DNA of 64,000 nt, from contig NZ_CP102664.1 of assembly GCF_026427355.1 (NCBI RefSeq), positions 1,302,001-1,366,000 of the forward strand, given 5' to 3'. The notes beneath the pieces are model-generated. The model did no database searches. It was not told where the DNA came from and saw only the letters and a list, made by a program, of their open reading frames with translations. The position numbers and the translations under genes are program-made. Below, one piece after another: positions 18,445-27,089 of this stretch. The stretch's first letter is position 1; the number at the start of each line of letters is the position of its first letter. The stretch is from Sphingobium sp. JS3065 (GTDB taxonomy: Bacteria; Pseudomonadota; Alphaproteobacteria; Sphingomonadales; Sphingomonadaceae).

Positions 18445-19704
18445 TTATCCGTCGCCCTCCACTATGACGTTCTGCCGCACCAGATCGGTGTATCGATCTC
18501 CCACCAATGGCCTCAAAATCTCCTGATTATGTTCGCCTTTCCGAGGAGCCGGGCGCGCAAGAACGGCCGGAGTGCGGGACAGGCGCGCCACCTGTCCGTG
18601 CATGGGCAGCCAACCCATTTCCTCATCCGGCACCTCGATCAGGCTTTCGCGCTCTATGATATAGGAATCGCGCTCCAGATCCTCCGCATTCATAATGGGA
18701 CCGATCGTCACCCCGGCACGATCGAACATCGACAGAACCACTTCCCTGTCGCGTTGGCCGATAAAATCGGAAATAATGGCATCCAGCTCTTCCACATGGC
18801 ACAACCGGGCGGCATTGTCGGCAAAACGCGGATCACCGATCAGGTCTTCCCGCCCCATGCTGCGGAACAGTTTTTCAGTCATTCCGCTGGTCGATGCGGA
18901 CAGGGCGACCCAGTGCCCATCTTTGGTACGATAGGCATTGCGGGGCGCGGTATTGCCACTTCGGCTTCCCGTCCGCGGCTTGAGCGACCGCGTGAGGCGA
19001 TAATTGGCGATCTGCGGCTCCATTATGGAAAAAAGCGGGTCGAGCAGCGAAAGGTCTATGACCTGCCCCAGCCCGCCGCTTTCCTCGACAACGCGCAGCG
19101 CGATCATGGCCGCCGTTGCGCCATAGAGGCCGGCATAAGCGTCCGCCATGAACATGGGCGGCAATACCGGCGGCCGGTCAGCATAACCGTTCACATCGGC
19201 AAAGCCGGAATAACCCTCGACCAGAGTGCCGAAGCCTGGCTTGTGTCTATAGGCGCCATCCTGCCCCCAGCCCGAAATGCGAACGATGACAAGTCGCGGG
19301 TTGACCGCCAGCAGTCGCTCGGGCGCCAGACCCATTTTTTCCAGCGTGCCCGGCTTGAAACTTTCCACGAATATGGCGCTCGTCGCCGCCAGGGACAGGA
19401 TCAGGTCGACCGCTTCGGGATCACGCAAATTGATCGCGACGCTCTTCTTGTTGCGTCCCCATGTCTTCCAGGCGGTCGAAACGCCCTCCACCTTCCACGC
19501 CCTTAAGGTGTCGCCCGCCGGGGGCTCGACCTTGACGACTTCCGCTCCATGATCGGCCAACATCTTGGTCAGCAAGTTGCCCGCGACCAGCCGGGACAGG
19601 TCGAGCACGCGAACGCCGTGAAGCGGCCCGGCGATATCCGGATCGAACATCTTCCTCGCGATGGGCGGCTGCGTTGCCCGATCCTGGTCCGCCCTCTCCG
19701 TCAT
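18445..19704 (-). CDS. CaiB/BaiF family CoA-transferase
   Basis: 419 aa from ATG 19704 (GAGGGAG upstream); the frame extends 72 codons further but without family similarity. Motifs LHGVRVLDLSRLVAGNLLTKM, ADHGAEVVKVEPPAGD, TWGRNKKSVAINL, ISGWGQDG. Where the family usually has YD before the QA-SG segment, this protein reads PGFGTLVEGYSG, so the expected Asp is Gly; I believe this is a recurrent variant but its effect on the acyl-enzyme step is unclear. Next to an AMP-forming acyl-CoA ligase. Confidence 0.9.
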   Translation of the reverse strand: MTERADQDRATQPPIARKMFDPDIAGPLHGVRVLDLSRLVAGNLLTKMLADHGAEVVKVEPPAGDTLRAWKVEGVSTAWKTWGRNKKSVAINLRDPEAVDLILSLAATSAIFVESFKPGTLEKMGLAPERLLAVNPRLVIVRISGWGQDGAYRHKPGFGTLVEGYSGFADVNGYADRPPVLPPMFMADAYAGLYGATAAMIALRVVEESGGLGQVIDLSLLDPLFSIMEPQIANYRLTRSLKPRTGSRSGNTAPRNAYRTKDGHWVALSASTSGMTEKLFRSMGREDLIGDPRFADNAARLCHVEELDAIISDFIGQRDREVVLSMFDRAGVTIGPIMNAEDLERDSYIIERESLIEVPDEEMGWLPMHGQVARLSRTPAVLARPAPRKGEHNQEILRPLVGDRYTDLVRQNVIVEGDG

Positions 19705-19733
19705 CCTGCTCCCTCGGCGGCGCTCAACACCCG

Positions 19734-21275
19734 TTAGAGCCGTCGTCCATCTTCCGCTTTCCAATACTGCTCGCGGATTTCGCGTTTGTGAAGCTTTCCG
19801 GTGGCGTGCCTGGGCAGTTCCGGCATGAAATCGACGCGCTTGGGGGTCTTGACGTGCGAAAGGCGATCCCTGACCCACTGGATCAGTTCGGCCGCGAGCG
19901 CGGGCGTCGCGTCGGCCCAATTGGCCGGTTGAACCACTGCTACCACCTGCTCTCCAAACTCCTCATGCGGGGCACCGACTACCGCGACGTCGGCAACCTG
20001 AGGATGCTCGATCAGGACATTCTCGATTTCCTGCGGATAAATATTCACGCCGCCGGAAATGATCATGAAGCTCTTGCGGTCGGTCAGGTAAAGATATCCG
20101 TCCTCATCGACACGCCCGACATCGCCGATCGTGGTCCATCCCATGGCGTTGCGGGATTGCGCTGTTTTCTCCGGATCGCCATGATATTCGAAATCACGGC
20201 CGTTCTCGAAATAGATCAGGCCCTCGGAATTGACGGGCAAGGGCTCACCCTGATCGTCGCAAATCCTGATCCGGCCGACAACGCTGCGACCGACCGATCC
20301 GGGATGGGTCGCCCATTCGGCCGGCCCGATCGCGCAAAAGCCGTTCCCTTCCGTCCCGCCATAATATTCGTGGATGATCGGTCCCCACCATGCCAGCATC
20401 TGTTGCTTCACATGGACCGGACAGGGCGCGGCCGCATGGAAGGCGTTGGTCAGTGACGAAAGGTCAAAGCTTTTCCTGACCTCCTCCGGCAATTTGAGCA
20501 TGCGGATGAAATGCGTCGGCACCCATTGCGATGTCGTAACCTTATAGCGTTCGATCGCCTCAAGCGCCTTTTCCGCGTCGAACCGCTCCATCAGGATGAC
20601 CGTGCCGCCGAGTGTGTGAACAGCCATGGACCAGTTCATCGGCGCGGCGTGATAGAGGGGCGCGGGGCAAAGATACACGATATCCGCATTCCAGCCGTAA
20701 AGCTGCTTGCCCAGCACGGCCTGCGGATGAGGCGCAGCAATATCGGGATCCAGGATTCCCGCCCGCTTGACGCCCTTAGGCCTGCCGGTCGTACCCGACG
20801 AATATAGCATGGGGCGACCAGCGCTTTCATCCGCGATCGGCGAGGTGGGCATTTCGGCGCGCCCTGCTTCAAAGCTGGGATAGCCCTCGACCGCTTCGCC
20901 CACGATCTGGATACTGACCCCTGGCAGGCGAGATGTTATCGCCAGCGTCTCGGCCACCAGCGCCTTTGACGTAACCACGACCTTGGCTTCGCTGTCGCGA
21001 ACGATATATTCCACCTCGTCCGGCGACAATTTCGACGACAGACAGGTGAACCGGAGACCGCTTCGCTGCGCTGCCCACAATATTTCGAAATAACGGGGAT
21101 GGTTTTCCAGAAATATGGCGATCCCGTCTCCCGTACGCAGGCCGATCTTGCGCAGGAGATGCGCACCCTGGTTTGACCGGGCGTCGAGTTCGGCATATGT
21201 GACCGTCTCACCCGTTTCCAACATGATATAAGCGGGCTTTTCCGGAGTCGTCGCCGCATGCTGAGAGGGGTGCAT
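19734..21275 (-). CDS. AMP-forming acyl-CoA synthetase
   Basis: 513 aa. Adenylation motifs: MLYSSGTTGRPKGVKR (P-loop-like A3), YYGGTEGNGFCAIGP (A5), TIGDVGRVDEDGYLYLTDRK (A7/A8) and the catalytic Lys segment RHATGKLHKREIRE (A10). It activates a carboxylic acid to its CoA thioester with ATP, the entry step for a beta-oxidation-type route. It lies 29 bp upstream of the CoA-transferase; the operon probably starts at the alcohol dehydrogenase. Confidence 0.94.
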   Translation of the reverse strand: MHPSQHAATTPEKPAYIMLETGETVTYAELDARSNQGAHLLRKIGLRTGDGIAIFLENHPRYFEILWAAQRSGLRFTCLSSKLSPDEVEYIVRDSEAKVVVTSKALVAETLAITSRLPGVSIQIVGEAVEGYPSFEAGRAEMPTSPIADESAGRPMLYSSGTTGRPKGVKRAGILDPDIAAPHPQAVLGKQLYGWNADIVYLCPAPLYHAAPMNWSMAVHTLGGTVILMERFDAEKALEAIERYKVTTSQWVPTHFIRMLKLPEEVRKSFDLSSLTNAFHAAAPCPVHVKQQMLAWWGPIIHEYYGGTEGNGFCAIGPAEWATHPGSVGRSVVGRIRICDDQGEPLPVNSEGLIYFENGRDFEYHGDPEKTAQSRNAMGWTTIGDVGRVDEDGYLYLTDRKSFMIISGGVNIYPQEIENVLIEHPQVADVAVVGAPHEEFGEQVVAVVQPANWADATPALAAELIQWVRDRLSHVKTPKRVDFMPELPRHATGKLHKREIREQYWKAEDGRRL

Positions 21276-21403
21276 CGTTTAGACCTCACTTCCAATATTG
21301 ATTAAGCCGTGCGGACTGCAGCGTCATTGTCCCGCATGAACGGAGAAAAGATCGTTCTCGCCTTGCCGTGACACGCTTTACTCTCGCCCGCGCCGCATAT
21401 GAT

Positions 21404-22510
21404 TTATTCGTTTAGCGCCAGAACTACCTTGACGCACTCACCTGCATGTTGCGCCTGTACTGCATCGTTGATGTCCGAAAAGGGGAACAGCTGAACCAGC
21501 TTTTCGAGCGGCAGACGCCCCTCCCGCCAATATTGCACGAGTTGCGGAATGAACTCGTCAGGGTCGCTGTCGCCCTCTATGATGCCCCGCAGCGTAAGGC
21601 CGAACATCACCATCCGGCCAATGATGCCTGGCGGCTTCGTATTCGGCGGCGCGACCCCGACGAAGCCGAACACGCCTCTGGGCGCCAACGACATGAAACC
21701 GGCCTCCAGAACCTGTGGGCGTCCGGTCGTGTCCAGAACGAAGTCGATGCCGGCCGGAACAATGGCCCTGACAGCGTCCGTCAGATCCTCCTGCGCCATT
21801 GGGTCAATGGCATGGGTGGCGCCCAGTTTCAGAGCCAGTCGGCGCCGCTCTTCATTGATCTCGACCACGATGATCGGATGGCAGCCCTGTATCGCCGCTC
21901 CCATGACGGCCGACAGTCCCACAGCGCCGCCGCCAGCGATCAGCAGCGACGATCCTGCCGGACATGCCAGGGCGCGCAAGATGCTGCCGACACCGGTCTG
22001 CACGCCGCAGCCAAGCGGCGCCGCCAATTCAAACGGAATATCGTCCGGCAACACGACGACATTACGTTCATAGGCCAATGCGTGGGTCGCGAAAGAAGAC
22101 TGGCCGAAGAAGTTCGACGAGATGCGCTCCCCGTCGCGGGAGATCGCCTTGGAGCCGTCCGCCCGCTGCCCGACATAATTCAAAGCCGGCATGGTGGCGC
22201 AATAGGCCGGCTCGCCCGCCTTGCAACGAGCGCAGCCACCGCATGAGCGGAAGGTCAGCGCGACGCGGTCCCCCTCCTTCACCTTGGTGACCGCATCGCC
22301 GACCCTGACAACGACTCCAGCGCCCTCATGCCCCAGCACGGCCGGCATGGTGATCGGCATCACGCCGTCGCGGGCGACAAGGTCCGTATGGCAAACCCCC
22401 GCCGCCATGATCCGCACGAGGATTTCATCGGCGCGAGGCTCGTCAAGCTCGACCGTTTCGACACTGAACTGCGCACCCGTCGATGGGGTCACGGCGGCGA
22501 CGACCTTCAA
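21404..22510 (-). CDS. Zn-dependent alcohol dehydrogenase (MDR, benzyl-alcohol type)
   Basis: 368 aa with a TTG start at 22510 preceded by GGGAG. Catalytic zinc ligands Cys40 and His61-Glu62, structural zinc cysteines 90, 93, 96 and 104 (CGGCARCKAGEPAYC), and the NAD motif IAGGGAVGLSAV near residue 192. The sequence style is that of XylB-like aryl/allylic alcohol dehydrogenases: NAD+-linked oxidation of a primary alcohol to an aldehyde. A TGGTTG-type operator lies 152 bp upstream. Confidence 0.93.
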   Translation of the reverse strand: MKVVAAVTPSTGAQFSVETVELDEPRADEILVRIMAAGVCHTDLVARDGVMPITMPAVLGHEGAGVVVRVGDAVTKVKEGDRVALTFRSCGGCARCKAGEPAYCATMPALNYVGQRADGSKAISRDGERISSNFFGQSSFATHALAYERNVVVLPDDIPFELAAPLGCGVQTGVGSILRALACPAGSSLLIAGGGAVGLSAVMGAAIQGCHPIIVVEINEERRRLALKLGATHAIDPMAQEDLTDAVRAIVPAGIDFVLDTTGRPQVLEAGFMSLAPRGVFGFVGVAPPNTKPPGIIGRMVMFGLTLRGIIEGDSDPDEFIPQLVQYWREGRLPLEKLVQLFPFSDINDAVQAQHAGECVKVVLALNE

Positions 22511-22661
22511 TGGCGCGCTCCCGCAAGAATTTCAAACGACTTGATCCGCATTGTCAGCCACCTCTCCGCAGCGCCCCGCTCTTACCGATATCAAAGGGCG
22601 CAAAAGCCGGTCGGCGCTTGAAAGTGCCTGAAGCCGGTCGTGCACGAATGTAGCAGGATTC

Positions 22662-22679
22662 ACTGGTTGCTCAACCATA
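22662..22679. promoter_or_regulatory. Palindromic operator, TGGTTG-type (copy 2)
   Basis: ACTGGTTGCTCAACCATA; the core TGGTTG-CT-CAACCA is perfect. It lies upstream of the alcohol dehydrogenase operon and just downstream of the TetR gene, both on the minus strand. Confidence 0.6.
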
Positions 22680-22751
22680 AACTTTGGTCGAGTTCGAAAT
22701 ACGCTGCGCCAGGTTCATTACGTCATCGAAACGATGCCAATGTCGGGAAGT

Positions 22752-23390
22752 TCAATCGGGTTTCGTCTCGGCCGCCAGGCTTCCCCGCAATGTATCGATG
22801 ATATTTCGACCATCAGCGTCGAGGTCCATGGCTGGGTCGACCAGAAACTGTATCGAAAGGCCCAGTTGGATAGCACCAATCATCAAGGCCGCGGCATCGG
22901 CGACGATCGAAGCCTTGATGCTGCCATCCGACCGGCCCCGCTCGACCAGATTGCCCAATCTCTCCCGAACCCTTCCATGTGCGGCGGCGAAAATAGAGTG
23001 AAGATCCGAAGGGTCCGAAACTGACGCCGACAATAGCATGAAATGTGCACGGCGTTCCGGGTTGTGCGCCAGCTCGGCCAACCACACTTCAACATAGCGC
23101 AGCAGAGCTTCAAGGCCTGACACTCGCTTGCGTTCGACATGCCCGATCATATGATCGAGTTCTTCCTGAAGGTAGGCGATGACCGCCTCGGTCAATCCGC
23201 GCTTGGACCCGAACCGTTCCGTGACCAGGCTGGCGCTGTATCCGGATTTAGCCCCGATCGCCTGGAAAGTCGTCGCGCCGACGCCTTTCTCTGCGATCAG
23301 CAATACCGCCGCGCGGACCAGTTTCCGCCATGATTCCTGCCTGCGTACGGTTTGGGAGCGGCGGGTCGATGGTTTTGGGGATGTCTGCAT
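22752..23390 (-). CDS. TetR family transcriptional regulator
   Basis: 212 aa from ATG 23390, a normal TetR length; upstream in-frame starts would add up to 71 residues with no similarity, and the ribosome site here is weak, so the start is uncertain. The N-terminal HTH reads LVRAAVLLIAEKGVGATTFQ and IGAKSGYSASLVTERFGSKR. It is upstream on the same strand of the TGGTTG-type site at 22662 and is the most likely protein to bind it. It is divergent from the LuxR-type regulator. Confidence 0.88.
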   Translation of the reverse strand: MQTSPKPSTRRSQTVRRQESWRKLVRAAVLLIAEKGVGATTFQAIGAKSGYSASLVTERFGSKRGLTEAVIAYLQEELDHMIGHVERKRVSGLEALLRYVEVWLAELAHNPERRAHFMLLSASVSDPSDLHSIFAAAHGRVRERLGNLVERGRSDGSIKASIVADAAALMIGAIQLGLSIQFLVDPAMDLDADGRNIIDTLRGSLAAETKPD

Positions 23391-23625
23391 GCAATACTCG
23401 TTGGATGGTCCTGGCGGCGCGGGCGGGCTGCTTGGCGACAAGTTTCTAATAGGTTTATGCCGCTTCCCGGTCATCCCCTCGCCCCGATCTTTGATAAGGT
23501 CGTCTGCTTGCTCGTCAACCACGAACCGCGCAAGCCAGCCACGACCGCGCCCGCTATGCTCTATGCCTCCCTTTGCTTCCAAATGATGATAGAATACGGA
23601 CACCCGTCACATACGAGTTTGCAGA

Positions 23626-24426
23626 ATGATTGAAAGTATCGAGGCCGCAGGCCTGCGCGAGTGCATCGCGAACATGGCGGCCGCTCATGCCGAAGCCGAT
23701 ATTGAGATTATCCTTGCTCGGGCGGGCTCACTTCTTGGCTTGCCTCTTCACGGCTATCATCGGGACGCTTCCCGCCCATCCTATAGCGCGGAAACATATC
23801 GGGTCCTGGCTGATCGGGGCTGGCCTGTCGAGGCGCTTGAACTCAGGTGGAAAGGAAGCGGGACGATCCTGTTGCGATTGCGCTCCGCCGGTTCCGTCAT
23901 CATCATCGACACGGAAAGAACGGCGCGGGACAAAACGGCTACGCCACAGCATCGGGCTGTCAGCGCCATTCACGCGAAACATGGCATCAAGACTCTGCTG
24001 GGCGTTCCCGTGCCACGCCCGGCCGGTCGCACCGCCACCCTTTATTTCGGCGGACCGCGCGCGCCGTCGGATTTTGCCCGGATCCATGGGGAGATCTCTT
24101 CGAAGCTGCTGGCTCTGGGACATCTCGCACTTGAGGGCCTGGAGGGACCGATAAGCGAAACGTCGACGCTGGATCGGCAACTGCTCGAACTGACGACGCG
24201 CGAATGGGATTGCCTCCATCTCCTAGTGGAAGGATATCGCGACAAGGAGATTGCGGAAATGACCGGCACGAAAATGACGACCGTCCGCTACCACCTGGAT
24301 AATGTCGTGCAAAAGCTGAACGCGCGCAGCCGCACGCATGCAGTCGCGATCGCATCCCAGCTGAACTGGTTGGAAGTGCCGTTCCGAAACGAGCCGGAAA
24401 TGACCCAGGATGAGGTCGATCTTTAA
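23626..24426 (+). CDS. LuxR-type HTH regulator
   Basis: 266 aa. The C-terminal 65 residues are a LuxR/GerE HTH: LTTREWDCLHLLVEGYRDKE, MTTVRYHLDNVVQKLNARSR. The N-terminal 180 residues may be a sensor domain; residues such as YRVLADRGWPVEALELRWKG do not show the invariant acyl-homoserine-lactone-binding pattern clearly, so I do not call it a quorum-sensing receptor. There is no LuxI gene in the window. It is convergent with the ferredoxin reductase gene. Confidence 0.85.
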   Translation: MIESIEAAGLRECIANMAAAHAEADIEIILARAGSLLGLPLHGYHRDASRPSYSAETYRVLADRGWPVEALELRWKGSGTILLRLRSAGSVIIIDTERTARDKTATPQHRAVSAIHAKHGIKTLLGVPVPRPAGRTATLYFGGPRAPSDFARIHGEISSKLLALGHLALEGLEGPISETSTLDRQLLELTTREWDCLHLLVEGYRDKEIAEMTGTKMTTVRYHLDNVVQKLNARSRTHAVAIASQLNWLEVPFRNEPEMTQDEVDL

Positions 24427-24470
24427 GGGCGGCGTTGCGGCTGGTCCTCTTGTTCAGTGCTACCAGCCGA

Positions 24471-25316
24471 TCAGCCGACGAAGGCGCGCTCGATGACATA
24501 GGCGCCGGGCGCAGCGTTGGAGCCTTCGGGGAAGCCCTGTTCCTCGAAATAGGCGCCGAACTGCTTGATCATCTCCATGCTGCCGCACATCATGATCCGG
24601 TCGGTCTCCGGATTGAACTTCTGGTCGCCCGGAATGCCTTCGAACAGCGCACCCGTCTCCATCAGCTTGTCGATCCGCACATTGTTGCGGAACGGTTCGC
24701 GCGTGACGGTCGGCACATAATGGAACTGCCCGGCCGCCTGTTCCGCCACCAGCGGGTCCTCGGCCAGCCTGCCTGTCAGTTCGTCATGGAAGGCGAGATC
24801 GCTGACGCGGCGCACCGAATGCACCACCACGACCTGCTCGTAAAATTCATAGACGTCCGGGTCGCGCGCCAGGCTGAGGAAGGGTGCAAGGCCCGTGCCG
24901 GTCGACAGCATGAACAGCCGCTTGCCCGGCAGCAGCGCGTCCGTGACCAGCGTGCCGGTCGGCTTGCGGCCGAGATAAATCTGGTCGCCGGGCTGGATCA
25001 GCTGGAGCCTGGAGGTCAGCGGGCCATCCTGCACCTTGATCGACAGGAACTCCAGTTCCTCGTCCCAGGCGGGGCTGGCGACCGAATAGGCGCGCAGCAG
25101 CGGCTTGCCATTGTCACCATGAAGCCCGATCATCACGAACTCGCCCGAGCGGAAGCGGAAGCTGGCCGGGCGGGTGATGCGGAAGCTGAACAGATGTTCG
25201 TTCCAGTGGCGAACCGACAGCACGTTTTCCACGGAAAGTGCGCCGGTCGGCTCCAGCACCGGCTTTTCGATCGTCACGTCGTTCAAGGCATCCCCTCCTG
25301 TCGCTGCCTGCATCAT
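24471..25316 (-). CDS. Ferredoxin--NADP+ reductase
   Basis: 281 aa from ATG 25316; a GTG at 25349 is possible and neither has a strong ribosome site. FAD-binding RAYSVASPAWDEELEFLSIK, NADP-binding LSTGTGLAPFLSLARDP and MMCGSMEMIKQF, and the C-terminal AYVIERAFVG with the terminal aromatic-x-Gly of bacterial FNRs. It transfers electrons from NADPH to a ferredoxin. Lying at the end of the P450 operon (29845 to 24471), it is the probable electron source for the P450s, although no ferredoxin gene is present. Confidence 0.93.
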   Translation of the reverse strand: MMQAATGGDALNDVTIEKPVLEPTGALSVENVLSVRHWNEHLFSFRITRPASFRFRSGEFVMIGLHGDNGKPLLRAYSVASPAWDEELEFLSIKVQDGPLTSRLQLIQPGDQIYLGRKPTGTLVTDALLPGKRLFMLSTGTGLAPFLSLARDPDVYEFYEQVVVVHSVRRVSDLAFHDELTGRLAEDPLVAEQAAGQFHYVPTVTREPFRNNVRIDKLMETGALFEGIPGDQKFNPETDRIMMCGSMEMIKQFGAYFEEQGFPEGSNAAPGAYVIERAFVG

Positions 25317-25370
25317 TGACCCACCCGGGCAAGCGATGCTCTCAATCACACACGGACTGCAGATAAACTC

Positions 25371-27077
25371 TCAACGCTGCACCAGCACGTCCTGGCTAAG
25401 AATGCGCGCAGGCTTGAAAGCGTCTCCATGGTCCTTCCCCAGCGCTTCCAGCCGCGCCCTTATTGATGGGAGTCCCTGACTATCCGCCCAGTAGAGTGGC
25501 CCCCCTTCGTAACGCGGCCAGCCCAGGCCCATCACCGCCACCACGTCGATGTCCGAAGCCGTTCGCGCCGCGCCTTCCTGCAGCACATGCGCCGCTTCAT
25601 TCACGATAGCCAGGATCACGCGCTCCAGCAGATCAGGCGCAAACTCTTGTTCGGAACGCGCTTCGTCCCGTTCGTCACCCTCCACTTCCGGCCCGAGGGG
25701 GATCGAAAAGCCAAAGCCGCGCAACCCACACACAATCCGGGGCAAGGCATGGCCTTCGCTTAGAAGCTGCTCAATCTGCCGATCGCGCGCAAACGCAAGA
25801 CGGTCGCATATCGAGGTCGCCCCGTGGCTCAACACGCACAGACGCCCTATGTCCTTCCCGAAGCGGAAAAGGGAACCGATGTCCTGGATAGAGGACCTGT
25901 CGGTTTGCACGATCTCGAACAATATAGACCGCCGGGGGTCTGTACCCAGGCAAATCTCCAGATACGCCGGGTCAGACCCGTTTCCGACGATGGCCCGGAT
26001 CCGATCATGGTCCGCCATCAAAGATGGCATATTTTCAAAAGTCAGGCCGGCGTCGGCGATCTTCCCGGCGGATTCAATGACAATGCCCGCAGCCTCCCCT
26101 TCCCGCACCAGGGTTTCCGCAGAAGGACCGACCGCCGGGACGGCGACCTTGTCGATACCGCGGGTCGCGCCGGCTCCTGTTTCAGGCGGCTTGGCGGCTT
26201 GCCGCTCAGCAAAGAAAACATAGCGCAAGGCTGCGGACTGCGGGCTGGTCTTCAACTCCTCGAAGAGTATCGCCTCTGCAGCGACTCCTTCCGCGAAGGA
26301 CAGATCAATGGTCTTTTCGACCGCGCTGATGATATTCTGCTTCGCCTTGTAGCCGTCGTGGCGCTGGCGCAACATCTCGATTAGCTTGCGGGCCTGCGTC
26401 TTCTGCTCGGGCGAGGAGGGCATCCGGTCTGTCCGGTCCCGGGTCTTGATGACCGACGCCTTTTCATGTGCGACCGTTCGCGCAAAGGCGACAGCCCCTT
26501 CGCCCAACGCACCGTCTTCGACCAGACGGTCGATCAATCCCATTTCCATCGCTGCCGCCGCCGCGATCGGTTCCCCTGCCAGCATCAGGTCCAGCGCGTT
26601 CGATATCCCCACCAGACGGGGCAACCGCTGCGTTCCTCCGGCGCCGGGCAACAGCCCCAGATTGACCTCAGGCAAACCGCACCGGGCCGAATGCGCGGCC
26701 ACGCGATAATCGGCGGCCATCGCCAGTTCCAATCCACCGCCCAGCGCGGAACCATGAATGGCGGCGACCACCAGCTTGGTCATGCCTTCGAGGATCACCT
26801 GCAGGTCGCGCAGGGTCGGCTCGGCCATGGGCTTGCCGATCTCGCTTATATCGGCGCCGGCGAAAAAAGTGCGTCCGGCGCACATGATGACTACCGCCAG
26901 AACCGCTTCGTCATCCGATGCCCGCGCGAGCGCTTCCGCCAGCCCCTTTCGCACGATGGCGCCCAAGGCGTTGACCGGCGGAGAATCGACGACGATCATC
27001 GCAACCCCACGGTCGACATCATAGCTGGTCACGTCGTTCACCATCAGCATGCGCCCGGCTCTTTTATCCTGTTCCAT
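25371..27077 (-). CDS. Crotonase fused to degenerate 3-hydroxyacyl-CoA dehydrogenase
   Basis: 568 aa (start could also be ATG 27050 or 27044). Residues 1-200 are a crotonase domain with both catalytic Glu segments (GGGLELAMAADYRV, GLPEVNLGLLPGAGGTQRLP). The end matches the 3HCDH C-terminal domain (LLERVILAIVNEAAHVLQEG, MGLGWPRYEGGPLYWADS). In between, the NAD-binding core is shortened by roughly 100 residues against FadB/FadJ-type proteins (about 700 aa). The expected GAGTMGxGIA reads PAVGPSAETLV, and neither the HFFSP His nor GF..NR is present. It should hydrate enoyl-CoA but probably cannot oxidise the product. It is 12 bp downstream of the aldehyde dehydrogenase. Confidence 0.88.
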   Translation of the reverse strand: MEQDKRAGRMLMVNDVTSYDVDRGVAMIVVDSPPVNALGAIVRKGLAEALARASDDEAVLAVVIMCAGRTFFAGADISEIGKPMAEPTLRDLQVILEGMTKLVVAAIHGSALGGGLELAMAADYRVAAHSARCGLPEVNLGLLPGAGGTQRLPRLVGISNALDLMLAGEPIAAAAAMEMGLIDRLVEDGALGEGAVAFARTVAHEKASVIKTRDRTDRMPSSPEQKTQARKLIEMLRQRHDGYKAKQNIISAVEKTIDLSFAEGVAAEAILFEELKTSPQSAALRYVFFAERQAAKPPETGAGATRGIDKVAVPAVGPSAETLVREGEAAGIVIESAGKIADAGLTFENMPSLMADHDRIRAIVGNGSDPAYLEICLGTDPRRSILFEIVQTDRSSIQDIGSLFRFGKDIGRLCVLSHGATSICDRLAFARDRQIEQLLSEGHALPRIVCGLRGFGFSIPLGPEVEGDERDEARSEQEFAPDLLERVILAIVNEAAHVLQEGAARTASDIDVVAVMGLGWPRYEGGPLYWADSQGLPSIRARLEALGKDHGDAFKPARILSQDVLVQR

Positions 27078-27089
27078 CCCGTCGGCCTG

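Noticed and set aside
23626..24426. Quorum-sensing receptor (LuxR solo)
   Set aside because: The HTH is clear but the N-terminal domain does not show the acyl-homoserine-lactone binding pattern, and there is no luxI.
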